64,000 nucleotides of DNA, taken from assembly GCA_017991595.1 (NCBI GenBank), contig JAGOQJ010000004.1, positions 124,001 through 188,000 on the forward strand. Reading direction: 5' to 3'. The notes under the pieces are model-generated. The model searched no databases, had not been told where the DNA came from, and saw only the letters and a list, made by a program, of their open reading frames with translations. Position 1 is the first letter of the stretch, and every line of letters starts with the position of its first letter. Below are positions 16,453-25,101 of this stretch, in pieces. A program made the translations under genes and the position numbers. Source of the DNA: Candidatus Didemnitutus sp. (GTDB taxonomy: Bacteria > Verrucomicrobiota > Verrucomicrobiia > Opitutales > Opitutaceae).

Positions 16453-17781
16453 TTAGAAGCGGGCGGAGAGATCGAACTGGACGACGTCGGCCTTGTGGTA
16501 ACCGACGGAGGACGGGCTGGCTTGGTCGATGTTCTCGGCGTGGAACCAAGTGGTGGTGAAGTTGACGGCGTCGGTCAGGTTGTAGCTGAACGAGGCGATG
16601 GGGCCGCGAACGTTGGTGCGGCCGGCGCCGAAGTCGGAATCGAGCAGGAGGCCGCTGTAGGCTCCGGCTTCGACGCTGCGGTATTCGGCGGTGACCTGCC
16701 AGTCGCCCGGGTTGCGGGTGGCGCCGTAGCGGAGGCCGGCGTTGAACATCGTGTCGTAGTCGGGCTTGTTCGCGCCGACCGGGTAGAGCTTGGCCGTGCG
16801 CTTGTCGCCGGAGAGGTTGACGCCGTAGGTGGCGTAGAGCGCGAGCGGACGCTCGTGGACGCGGATGGTGTGCTCGACCGGGAGGATGAGGCTCACGAGG
16901 TCGTCATAGCTCGACACATCGCTGGCGATGCTCGGGGCGCTGAAGGCGACGAAGGTGGGCGCGACGCGCGTGCCGTAGGAATTGCCCTCGACGACCTGCT
17001 GACGGGAGAACTCAGCTTGGCCGACCCACATGACGGACGGGGTGTTGGTGAAGGACGAGCCCACGGTCAGGCGGGCGTTGTTGGCGAGGATGTATTGGCC
17101 GGCGCGGAGCGCGAGGTTCCAGCCCTTGGCGGGCGCGTCGAACCACGTGAGCTGCTCGGAGACGCCCTCGAAGTTGATGTCGCTGTCGATCCAGAAGCCG
17201 TTCACGCCGGGCGTGAAGAACGGGTGCGCGTGCTTGCCGAGGCGGACGTCGAAGTTGTCGACCGCGCCGCCGAAGGCGTTGTTCGACGCGTATTGGATAA
17301 AGAACTGGCCGACGTAGGCGACGTTGCCATCCTTGGCGAAGTTGGTGGAGCCGGCTGCGCCGAAGTCGTCGTTGGTGGAGGTGGCGCCGTTGGCGGTCTC
17401 GAGGCGGAGGCCAAGCGACCAATTCTGGCTCAGGAGCGCGTTGGCCGAGAGGCGGAAGCGGTAGCGGTAGCGGCTGCGGTCGTTGTTCGGACCGGCGGCG
17501 CCGGGCGAGTTGGTCGTCTCGTTGTCGTATTGGTAGCGGATGCGACCGTCGAGCGCGAGGGTGAGGCGGTTGACGCGCGAGGAGAGGTCGAGCTTGCCCG
17601 CCGGGCTGTTGGCGGCGAAGTCCTTGAGCAGCTCGGCGCGGAGTTCCTCGGCTTCCTGATCGTTGATCACACCCTTGCGGATGAGCAATTCGATCAGCGG
17701 GCCGCTGTCTTGGGCATAGGCAACACCGGCCGCGAGCAGGGCAGCGGCGGTCGCCACGAGTTTCTTGGTGAGTTTGAACAT
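16453..17781 (-). CDS. Putative outer membrane porin (phosphate-porin context)
   Basis: A 442-residue outer-membrane beta-barrel. The ATG is preceded by GGAAG and gives a signal peptide ending in GVAYAQ. A short N-terminal helical segment (LIRKGVINDQEAEELRAELL) precedes the barrel, a feature of the putative-porin family. Many alternating aromatic strands follow and the chain ends in Phe (LSARF), the usual barrel-assembly signal. A role in phosphate or polyphosphate entry, as for OprP/OprO, is inferred from co-transcription with pstS and from the Pho-box-like repeat upstream. The sequence itself does not prove phosphate selectivity. Confidence 0.88.
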   Translation of the reverse strand: MFKLTKKLVATAAALLAAGVAYAQDSGPLIELLIRKGVINDQEAEELRAELLKDFAANSPAGKLDLSSRVNRLTLALDGRIRYQYDNETTNSPGAAGPNNDRSRYRYRFRLSANALLSQNWSLGLRLETANGATSTNDDFGAAGSTNFAKDGNVAYVGQFFIQYASNNAFGGAVDNFDVRLGKHAHPFFTPGVNGFWIDSDINFEGVSEQLTWFDAPAKGWNLALRAGQYILANNARLTVGSSFTNTPSVMWVGQAEFSRQQVVEGNSYGTRVAPTFVAFSAPSIASDVSSYDDLVSLILPVEHTIRVHERPLALYATYGVNLSGDKRTAKLYPVGANKPDYDTMFNAGLRYGATRNPGDWQVTAEYRSVEAGAYSGLLLDSDFGAGRTNVRGPIASFSYNLTDAVNFTTTWFHAENIDQASPSSVGYHKADVVQFDLSARF

Positions 17782-17837
17782 GGGTTTCTTCCGGTTGGCG
17801 GCGCAGACGTGTCTGCGCACGGCCGGAGACTAGCGTC

Positions 17838-17870
17838 ACATTGTGACAAACCCGTGACGCCCATGTTACG
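17838..17870 (-). promoter_or_regulatory. Pho-box-like array of three 11-bp repeats upstream of porin-pstS
   Basis: The coding strand reads CGTAACATGGG, CGTCACGGGTT and TGTCACAATGT consecutively. GTNAC recurs three times at exactly 11 bp, one helical turn, matching the organisation of PhoB sites. The array ends 57 bp upstream of the porin ATG at 17781. Confidence 0.7.
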
Positions 17871-18030
17871 AACGCGGCAAAAGGGGCCGCAGGGATTGCG
17901 CTCGCGGCCGCGCCATCGGTCCGCCCGGAAGAAATCGCGCGCTCAAACCACGAATAACCGCAATGACCGCCGCGGTCTCAGCGCGCAGTAGTTTGGCTTT
18001 CCCCTGGAACGCAGCCGCGCTCCCCTGCCC

Positions 18031-20586
18031 TCACCCGCTCGTCTCGGCCGACTCGGCGGCGACGGCGGTGAGCTGGATGAGGTTGTTCAGCGAGCTGAAA
18101 TGCTTCGTCCACTCGAAGTCGCCCGCGTGGCCGCCGACGATCTGGTCGAAGAGCGCCTTCTTGTCGGCCTTGAGCGCCTGGATGCGCTCCTCGATCGTGC
18201 CGGCCGTCACCATGCGATAGACGAACACGGTGTTCGTCTGGCCGATGCGGTGCACGCGGTCGATGGCTTGGTCCTCGACGGCGGGATTCCACCACGGATC
18301 GAGCAGGAAGACGTAATCCGCCGCGTGCAGCGTGATGCCGGTGCCAGCGGCCTTGAGGCTGACGAGCATCACGGCGGCACCGGACGCGGTCTGGAACTGC
18401 TGCACGGGCTTCTGCCGGTCGACGGTCATGCCCGTGATCTCGTAGCGCGGCAGGTCGGGATAGTGCGCCTGCAGCGCGCTGCGCACGCGGTCGAGCAACG
18501 CGACGAACTGCGAAAAAATGACGACCTTGTGCCCGCTGCCGACGACTTCGGCGAGTTTCTCCACCAGCAGCTGCAGCTTGCCGGAGTCGCTGAGCGGGGA
18601 ATTGAGCCACGGCAGCAGATCCGGGTCGCAGCAGATCTGGCGCAGACGGGTGAGCAGCGCGAGGAAACCGAAGGACTTCTCGCGCAACGCGAGCGTGATG
18701 TCCTCGCCAAGCCGCGCGAGACCCTCGGAGCAGACGCGCGCGTATTCGGCGCGCTGCACCTCGGTGAGCGGGCAAAGCAGATCCATCTCGACCTTGGGCG
18801 GCAGCTCGGTGGCGACCTCGTTCTTGGTGCGGCGCAGCTTGAACGGATCGATCTGCTGGCGCAGGCGGCGAATGGTGCCCTCGCGGTCGGCCGCAAGCGC
18901 CGACTCGAAGGCCGCGCGCGAACCGAGCAGGCCGGGCAGCAGGTAACGGAAGATCGACCACAGGTCCAACTGCCGGTTCTCGAGCGGCGTGCCGGTGAGC
19001 ACGAGCCGATGCGCTGCCTTCAGCGCGAAGCAGGCCTGCGTGACCTTGGCGTCGGGATTCTTGATGAACTGGCCCTCGTCGAGCACGGCGTAGCCGAACT
19101 CCGTCGCATCAAGCAGCGAGCGGTGTTTGCGCAGCTGCGTGTAGCTGGCGAGCCAGATGACGGGCGCCTTGTTCGTGGTGAAATCGTTGCCGGACTTGAG
19201 CGTGTCGATCTTCGCCTCCGGGTGGAACCGCGCGATCTCCTCGCGCCACACCGGCACGACACTCGCCGGGCACACGACGATGTGGCGCTGGCCGGTCATC
19301 GGACGCGCCTTGAAAAGCGCGATGATCTGCGCGGTCTTGCCCAGACCCATCTCGTCGGCGAGCAGGCCGTGGCAGCCGGTCTCGCACAGGTGGTGCATCC
19401 ACTCGACGCCGCGACGCTGGTAGTTGCGCAGGTAATCCGCGAGTTCGGGCGGCTGCGCAGGCGGCGACATCACCTTCTGGCGCCAGGCTTCGAGCTCGGG
19501 GCCGAGCGTGACCTTGATGCGGCTGTCATTGAAGAGGGAGAAAATCAGGTAAGGCGGCACGGCGCCGCCGGACTCGGCCTCCTCGAGATTCTTGCGCCAC
19601 TGGTTGAGGCTCTCCCACTTCTCGGGCGCCATCGTGACGATGCCGAGATCCGGCACGAGCATGGGCGTGCGACCGTGGTGCAGCAGCGCGGCGGCCTGAT
19701 CGTCGGTGAGCAGCTTCTCGCCGGCGCGGAAAATCCAGCGCAGGTTCAGCGCCGCGGCGTCGCCCGCAGTGGAGCCCGCGACATCGCGGCGCTCGGCGAC
19801 GGCCTCAACCTCGATCGTGCGCGCGCCAAGCTTGAGGGAATCAACCTTTGCATCGACCTCGATGCCGAACTGCTTTTTCCAGTGCGGCAGCACGTCCTTG
19901 AGAAAACCGGGGATCTCGACCAGCGACTCCATCGCGTAGCCGTGTGTGGCCTGATTGTAGCGGAAGTGCGCCTTGCGCGCGTAAGTGGCCAGCGCGATGA
20001 GCTTGGCGCGCTCGGCGGCCGAGGGATGGAAAGCGGTATTGCCGAGCGCCGGGATGCGGTTCTTGCCCTGCTTCCAATATGCGAGGAACACGAGGCCCTC
20101 ACCGGTGGCGGTGAAGCTGAGCAGCAAGTCGCGGTCCTTGCCGCTGTCGGCCTTGGCGGACGCGCCGTTGCCATTGGCGGCGTCATTGGCGTGAGCGCTG
20201 TGACCGTTGGCGCCCGTGGGCAGCGGAGGCGTGCTGCCAACGGCGAGCCGCCCGCTCATTTCGTCGGCCACCAGCTCCTCGATCTCGTGCAGACCGGCGA
20301 CGGCAATGGCGTTGGCGAGCGTCGGATCGGTAGTCGAGGAGCGCACGCGGATATCCTCCCCATCCCACTCGATGACCGCGTATTCCTCCTTCTTGTCGAC
20401 CTTGCGGTGGATGATGGCGTCCTTATCGCCCACCTCGATTTCGCGGATTTCGCTGTCGCGATACATCTGGTGGCCGCGTTCCACGTGGCTGGCGTCGAAG
20501 AACTTCTCCCAATCCGCCTCCAGCTTGCCGAACCAGAATTCCAGGGACTTGGGAGTATAAACGCGCTTCGGCCCGTGGGAATTCAT
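18031..20586 (-). CDS. SNF2-family DEAD/DEAH helicase
   Basis: Swi2/Snf2-type double-stranded DNA translocase, 851 residues. The C-terminal half holds both RecA lobes: motif I DEMGLGKTAQ, motif II DEGQ (a variant of DEAH), motif III LTGTPLEN, then VSLKAAGTGI, LLDPWWNPAVE and the final RVHRIGQ. The N-terminal 150 residues resemble a SWIM zinc-finger region, but the expected cysteines are replaced (VRSSTTDP...GLHEIEEL), so zinc binding seems lost. Residues of about 140-400 are a bacterial SNF2-associated region. Likely roles are transcription recycling or DNA repair. It is transcribed away from the ppk cluster and has no obvious operon partner. Confidence 0.93.
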   Translation of the reverse strand: MNSHGPKRVYTPKSLEFWFGKLEADWEKFFDASHVERGHQMYRDSEIREIEVGDKDAIIHRKVDKKEEYAVIEWDGEDIRVRSSTTDPTLANAIAVAGLHEIEELVADEMSGRLAVGSTPPLPTGANGHSAHANDAANGNGASAKADSGKDRDLLLSFTATGEGLVFLAYWKQGKNRIPALGNTAFHPSAAERAKLIALATYARKAHFRYNQATHGYAMESLVEIPGFLKDVLPHWKKQFGIEVDAKVDSLKLGARTIEVEAVAERRDVAGSTAGDAAALNLRWIFRAGEKLLTDDQAAALLHHGRTPMLVPDLGIVTMAPEKWESLNQWRKNLEEAESGGAVPPYLIFSLFNDSRIKVTLGPELEAWRQKVMSPPAQPPELADYLRNYQRRGVEWMHHLCETGCHGLLADEMGLGKTAQIIALFKARPMTGQRHIVVCPASVVPVWREEIARFHPEAKIDTLKSGNDFTTNKAPVIWLASYTQLRKHRSLLDATEFGYAVLDEGQFIKNPDAKVTQACFALKAAHRLVLTGTPLENRQLDLWSIFRYLLPGLLGSRAAFESALAADREGTIRRLRQQIDPFKLRRTKNEVATELPPKVEMDLLCPLTEVQRAEYARVCSEGLARLGEDITLALREKSFGFLALLTRLRQICCDPDLLPWLNSPLSDSGKLQLLVEKLAEVVGSGHKVVIFSQFVALLDRVRSALQAHYPDLPRYEITGMTVDRQKPVQQFQTASGAAVMLVSLKAAGTGITLHAADYVFLLDPWWNPAVEDQAIDRVHRIGQTNTVFVYRMVTAGTIEERIQALKADKKALFDQIVGGHAGDFEWTKHFSSLNNLIQLTAVAAESAETSG

Positions 20587-20812
20587 GCGGATAAAAGCCT
20601 CTCGTTAAAAAGCCACAGCCCGCTCGGGCAATCCCAAACTTGCACTCTGCCTGTCCTGTAAAAAGCACTCGGTCGGGCGACGACCGCGGCTCCGGCGTTC
20701 CGGTCTTCGGTTTCAGCGCACAATCACTCACGTGGGCAGGGCTGCGACGGTCGCCTCGACGACCAGCCCGGCGCGAATTTTTCGGGGCGCTTGGCGCCCG
20801 GAACGAGCGTCG

Positions 20813-21484
20813 TTACCTGCCGTTCGGAGTGTAATATTTTTTCCGCGCGCGCACCTGCACGATCTCGCGGCCGGGGAATATACACGCCGTCAACGCCCCG
20901 CCCTGCACGCAGCTGGTATCGATGCCCAGCGTCCACTTCGTCTCGGCGATGCTCTCGCGCGGCGTGTGTCCGTAAACAACGAAGGGCGGCCCTTTCCACT
21001 GTTCCGACCAATGGTCCGCCCCGGGCGCTTCGGAGCGTTTGCGCGGCTCGCCCTCGCGATCGACGACTTGGATGCGCGTCACCACGCGGGCGGGCTGCTT
21101 GCGCCACGGCAAGCCGGGCAGGAAACCGCCGTGAACGAAAACGACGCCGTGCTGCCTGTCCGCGTAGGTCAGCGGCATCGCCGCGAGGTATTCCCAGTCG
21201 CGACTGCCGAGCTGCTCGAGTGTGGCGTAGTCGTATTTCTTGAGGTGGCTCGGGTCGTCGGTCTTCCGGTAGTTGAGCAGGCGGAGCTCGTGGTTGCCGA
21301 GGAGCGCGACCGTCGCATGCCGGCGCGCGAGCTGGATGACGCGCGCACTGTCGGGCCCGCGGTTGACCAGATCGCCGAGCAGCACGACGCGGTCAGCCGC
21401 GCGGAGTTCAAGCCGCTCGAGCAGATCCTCGAATTCGCGGGCGCAACCGTGGATGTCGCCGATGGCAATGAGCCGGCCGGGCAT
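20813..21484 (-). CDS. Calcineurin-like metallophosphoesterase (PrpA/ApaH-like)
   Basis: Binuclear-metal phosphatase, 223 residues, cytoplasmic. All PPP-family motifs are present: GDIHG, GDLVNRGPDS, GNHELR, VHGG and GHTP. Bacterial relatives are Ser/Thr protein phosphatases or diadenosine tetraphosphatases. The sequence does not separate these. It starts 12 bp after the ppk1 stop on the same strand, so it is likely co-transcribed with polyphosphate kinase and may act on a phosphorylated metabolite or protein in the same response. Confidence 0.9.
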   Translation of the reverse strand: MPGRLIAIGDIHGCAREFEDLLERLELRAADRVVLLGDLVNRGPDSARVIQLARRHATVALLGNHELRLLNYRKTDDPSHLKKYDYATLEQLGSRDWEYLAAMPLTYADRQHGVVFVHGGFLPGLPWRKQPARVVTRIQVVDREGEPRKRSEAPGADHWSEQWKGPPFVVYGHTPRESIAETKWTLGIDTSCVQGGALTACIFPGREIVQVRARKKYYTPNGR

Positions 21485-21496
21485 GGCGAAGCGCGC

Positions 21497-23656
21497 TCAG
21501 GGCGTGAGCACCTCGACGGCGGCGGCGCGCGCGTTGGCCGCGGCCATGAAGTGGTTCTGCGCGGAGAAAGCCGCCTCACCCTCGGCGCGCGGCACGGGCG
21601 CATAGGTGGCATCGGGCAGCAGGCGGCGCGCATCGACGTTGTCGCGCAACTCGGCGGGCAGCAGGTCGTCGATGATCCGGCGGCGGCTCTCGGGATCGGA
21701 AATCGGGAACAGGGCCTCGACGCGCCGGAAGAAATTGCGCGTCATCCAGTCGGCGCTGCCGCCGTAGAGCAGCGGCTGGCCGCCGTTCTCGAAGTAATAG
21801 ACGCGCGCGTGCTCGAGGTAGCGGCCGACGAGGTTGCGCACGCGGATGTTCTCGCTCTGGCCCTTGATGCCGGGCGCCAGACAGCAGGTCGCGCGCACGA
21901 TGAGATCGATCTGCACACCCGCCTGCGACGCGGCGTAGAGGTTGTCGATCGTCACCGGGTCGACGAGCTTGTTCATCTTCGCGACGATGCGCGCGGGCCG
22001 TCCGGCGGCGGCGTGGGCGGCCTCGGCGGCGATGAGTTCCTGGATGCGCGCGTGGAGGTTGAACGGCGCCACGAGCAGGTGCCGGAATTCCGGCGTGCGG
22101 CTCAGGCCCGTGAGCGTGTTGAAGAGCTGGGCCACCTCCGCTGTGAGCTCGGGTTGCGCGGTGAGCAGGCTGAGGTCGGTGTAGAGGCGCGCCGTCTTCG
22201 GGTTGTAGTTGCCGGTGCCGAGATGCACGTAGCGGCGGAGACCGTCGGGCTCCTGGCGCACGATCAGGCTGCACTTGCAGTGCGTCTTGTGGCCGACGAG
22301 GCCGAAGACCACGTGCACGCCGGCCTCCTCGAGCTCGCGCGCCCACTTGATGTTGTTGGCCTCGTCGAAGCGGGCTTTCAACTCCACGAGCGCGGTCACC
22401 TGCTTGCCGCGGCGCGAGGCCTCGCTGAGGGCGCGCACGACGGGCGAATCGCCGCTGGTCCGGTAGAGCGTCTGCTTGATCGCGAGCACGGCCGGGTCGA
22501 GCGCGGCCTGTTCGATGAACTCCACCACGGGGGCGAACGAATCGTAGGGATGATGCAGCAACACGTCGCGCTCGCGCACGGTATCGAACAGCGTCGGGCG
22601 CGCGCGCAACACCGGCATCTCCGCCGGCACGAAGGGCGGATACTTGAGGTCGGGCCGGTCGGTGCGCTCGTGGAGGCTGAGCAACCGGAGCAGGTTGAGC
22701 GGGCCGCGCGTGCGGAAGACGCTCTCGGGCGGCAGCGCGAGGTAGCGGCAGAGCGCGCCGAACTCCTCTTCGCCCACGCCGTCCTCGATCTCGAGCCGCA
22801 CGGCGGCGCCGCGGCGCAGGTTGCGCAGCTCCTCCTCGATCTTCTTCAGCAGATTCTCGACTTCCTCCTCGTCGATGTAGAGGTCGCTGTTGCGGGTGAC
22901 ACGGAAGGCATGCGCGCTGCGAATGACGTAGCCGGGGAAGAGCGCGCCGGCGCAGAGCTTGATCAGGTCGCTGAGGAAGAAGAAGCACTGCACGCCCTCC
23001 TCCGTCTCGGGCAGCAGCACCAGCCGCGGCAGGCTGCGCGGCACGGGCAGGATCGCGAAATGCGCCTCGTTCTCCGCCGTCTCCGGGTTGTCGAGCGTGA
23101 GCAGCACGTTCATCGTCTTGTTGCCCAGCTGCGGGAACGGGTGCGCCTGATCGACCGCCAGCGGGGTGAGCACGGGCAGCACGCTCTTCTCGAAATACTC
23201 CTCGGCCCACGCCCGCTGCGGCGCGTCGAATTGCGCGGGCGTCAGGAAATGGATGCCCTCCGCCGCGAGCGCGGGCACGAGCAGGTCGTGCCAGCAGCGG
23301 TATTGGTCGCGCACCAGCGCGTGCACGCCGGCGCGGATCTGCTTCAGCTGCTCGCGCGGCGTGAGCCCGTCGATACTCGGCTCGCCCGCGGGCGAATCCT
23401 GCTGCTGCAGCAGGCCGGCCACGCGGATCTCGAAGAACTCGTCGAGATTGGAGCTGACGATCGCGAGGAACTTCACGCGCTCGAGCAGCGGATTGAGCGG
23501 GCTCTGCGCCTGCTCCAGCACGCGGCGGTTGAACGCCAGGTAACTCAGCTCGCGGTTGAAATACTGCCGGCGGACCGTCGCGGCGGCCGGCAGGGCGCGC
23601 CCGACCGGGGCGGTGATCTTGGCGGGGCGCTTGGTGCGCTTCACAACGGAGCTCAT
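21497..23656 (-). CDS. ppk: Polyphosphate kinase 1
   Basis: Reversibly polymerises the gamma-phosphate of ATP into polyphosphate, peripheral to the inner membrane. The 719-residue length is normal. FNRELSYLAFNRRVLEQA and SNLDEFFEIRVAG mark the N domain. Both conserved catalytic histidines are present, in KTHCKCSLIVR (phosphorylated His) and YVHLGTGNYN. The ATG at 23656 starts the family-homologous region. The longer frame upstream enters the divergent promoter region. A 22-bp Pho-box-like repeat lies 55 bp upstream, and the phosphatase gene follows after 12 bp. Confidence 0.96.
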   Translation of the reverse strand: MSSVVKRTKRPAKITAPVGRALPAAATVRRQYFNRELSYLAFNRRVLEQAQSPLNPLLERVKFLAIVSSNLDEFFEIRVAGLLQQQDSPAGEPSIDGLTPREQLKQIRAGVHALVRDQYRCWHDLLVPALAAEGIHFLTPAQFDAPQRAWAEEYFEKSVLPVLTPLAVDQAHPFPQLGNKTMNVLLTLDNPETAENEAHFAILPVPRSLPRLVLLPETEEGVQCFFFLSDLIKLCAGALFPGYVIRSAHAFRVTRNSDLYIDEEEVENLLKKIEEELRNLRRGAAVRLEIEDGVGEEEFGALCRYLALPPESVFRTRGPLNLLRLLSLHERTDRPDLKYPPFVPAEMPVLRARPTLFDTVRERDVLLHHPYDSFAPVVEFIEQAALDPAVLAIKQTLYRTSGDSPVVRALSEASRRGKQVTALVELKARFDEANNIKWARELEEAGVHVVFGLVGHKTHCKCSLIVRQEPDGLRRYVHLGTGNYNPKTARLYTDLSLLTAQPELTAEVAQLFNTLTGLSRTPEFRHLLVAPFNLHARIQELIAAEAAHAAAGRPARIVAKMNKLVDPVTIDNLYAASQAGVQIDLIVRATCCLAPGIKGQSENIRVRNLVGRYLEHARVYYFENGGQPLLYGGSADWMTRNFFRRVEALFPISDPESRRRIIDDLLPAELRDNVDARRLLPDATYAPVPRAEGEAAFSAQNHFMAAANARAAAVEVLTP

Positions 23657-23710
23657 GGGAATTGCGCGCAGCACGTAGCGTCCGCACGGACCGGGTTCCA
23701 GCGACAACCG

Positions 23711-23732
23711 TGCCCGTCACCCGATTGTAACG
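23711..23732 (-). promoter_or_regulatory. Pho-box-like repeat upstream of ppk1
   Basis: On the ppk strand the 11-mers CGTTACAATCG and GGTGACGGGCA are adjacent, giving GTNAC at exact 11-bp spacing, 55 bp before the ppk ATG. Because GTNAC is palindromic, this pair could serve either divergent gene. Confidence 0.5.
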
Positions 23733-23752
23733 TTTCACCGTCGGCGCAGGTG

Positions 23753-23796
23753 TTTTTCACGCGTTCGTCACGCGGCCGACACGGGTTCTTCACCCG
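23753..23796 (+). promoter_or_regulatory. Array of four 11-bp repeats upstream of glycosyltransferase operon
   Basis: Four contiguous 11-mers read TTTTTCACGCG, TTCGTCACGCG, GCCGACACGGG and TTCTTCACCCG, each with CAC at the same place. The last ends 57 bp before the TTG start at 23854. The unit length and the TCAC core match the Pho-box-like arrays at the porin and pstC, so PhoB-type control is inferred. Confidence 0.6.
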
Positions 23797-23853
23797 CCGC
23801 TGCGACGATGCGCCCGCTCGGCGGCCGGCCCCGCCTCCGCCGGGCGAACCACC

Positions 23854-25101
23854 TTGCACCTCGCGCTCGTCACCGAAACCTACGCTCCCGAAATCAACGG
23901 CGTCGCCATGACGCTCGGCCGCCTCGTCGACGGCCTCGCCGCGCGCGGGCACCGCGTCACCGTCTTCCGCCCGCGCCAACGCCACGAATCCCCGCGCTGC
24001 AGCACCACGCAACGGCTTTCCTGCCGTCAGGTGCGCCTGCCGGGTTTCCCGTTGCCCGGTTACCCGCAGCTCCGGGTCGGATTTCCCGCCCGCCGCCGCC
24101 TGCAGCAGATCTGGACGCTGAACCGCCCCGACCTCGTGCACGTGGCGACGGAAGGCCCGCTCGGCGCCTCGGCCATCACCGCGGCGCGCGAACTCGGCAT
24201 CCCGGTCACATCGAGTTTCCACACCAATTTCGACCAATACACGCGCGATTACCGGCTCGGTTGGTTCAAACCCGCGGTGTCCGCCTGGCTCCGGCGCCTG
24301 CACAACCGCACGCGGCGCACCTTCGCGCCGACGCACGACCTGCTCGCGCGGCTTGGCCGCGAAGGCTACGCCAACCTCCGTCTCCTCTCCCGCGGCGTCG
24401 ACACCACGCTCTATCACCCGGGTCGGCGCGACGAGTCGCTGCGCGCCAGCTGGGGCGCGCACCCCGACGATCTCGTGATCGTCCACGTCGGCCGCATGGC
24501 GGCGGAGAAAAATTACCCGCTGCTTTTCCGCGCCTACGACGCGGTCAAGGCCGTGCAACCCCGCGCCCGCCTCGTGCTCGTCGGCGACGGACCGCTGCTC
24601 TCGTCCTACCAGCGGCAGCGGCCCGACGCGGTGTTCACGGGCTTCTACACCGGCGTGAACCTCGCCCGGCACTACGCGAGCGGCGACCTCTACCTCCACG
24701 CGAGCTATACCGAGACTTTCGGCAACGTCGTCACCGAAGCGCTCGCCAGCGGGCTCGCGGTCAGCGCCTTCGACTACGCAGCCGCCCACGAATTCATCCG
24801 CCACGAGCAAAACGGCCTCGTCGCCCGCCCGGCAGACGAGGCGGCGTTCATCGGCCACGCCGTCCGCCTCGCCCAGCAACCCGCGCTCCGCGCCCGGCTC
24901 GCGGCCGCCGCGCACGCGACCGCCGCCCACCTTTCCTGGGACGCCGTCATCGACGGCTTCATCCGCGACCTCACGGAAGCCGCCGCTGAACTCGAAGCCG
25001 ACCGCGTCCCCGCCGGCGGGAATCGGCCGTCGCCATTCGATAACCGGCCCGGCGCGCCCGCCACCGCTCCATCACCCACTGTCAGCACTCCGTCCTCATG
25101 A
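23854..25101 (+). CDS. GT4-family glycosyltransferase (SqdX/Agt/MgtA-like)
   Basis: Retaining GT-B glycosyltransferase, 415 residues, probably at the inner face of the membrane. It starts with LVTETYAPEINGVAMTL, typical of the SqdX/MgtA branch that glycosylates lipid acceptors. It also shows TSFHTNFDQYTR, SRGVDTTLYHP, HVGRMAAEKN, LVGDGP and the E-x7-E region SYTETFGNVVTEALASG. The start is a TTG, since no in-frame ATG is near and homology begins there. The Pro-rich tail ends in an ATGA overlap with the PlcP-like gene, indicating translational coupling. Lipid glycosylation is inferred from the subfamily and neighbours. An alpha-mannosyl or other polysaccharide role is the alternative. Confidence 0.88.
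   Translation: MHLALVTETYAPEINGVAMTLGRLVDGLAARGHRVTVFRPRQRHESPRCSTTQRLSCRQVRLPGFPLPGYPQLRVGFPARRRLQQIWTLNRPDLVHVATEGPLGASAITAARELGIPVTSSFHTNFDQYTRDYRLGWFKPAVSAWLRRLHNRTRRTFAPTHDLLARLGREGYANLRLLSRGVDTTLYHPGRRDESLRASWGAHPDDLVIVHVGRMAAEKNYPLLFRAYDAVKAVQPRARLVLVGDGPLLSSYQRQRPDAVFTGFYTGVNLARHYASGDLYLHASYTETFGNVVTEALASGLAVSAFDYAAAHEFIRHEQNGLVARPADEAAFIGHAVRLAQQPALRARLAAAAHATAAHLSWDAVIDGFIRDLTEAAAELEADRVPAGGNRPSPFDNRPGAPATAPSPTVSTPSS

Noticed and set aside
18100..20661. An 853-codon open frame opposite the SNF2 helicase
   Set aside because: The same reason: it mirrors a real gene with full helicase motifs and has no domain of its own.
20732..23911. A 1059-codon open frame on the plus strand opposite ppk1
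   Set aside because: It is antisense to ppk1 and its neighbour, which have complete family motifs. Its translation is a low-complexity Arg/Ala/Val/Glu mixture typical of shadow frames in GC-rich coding DNA.
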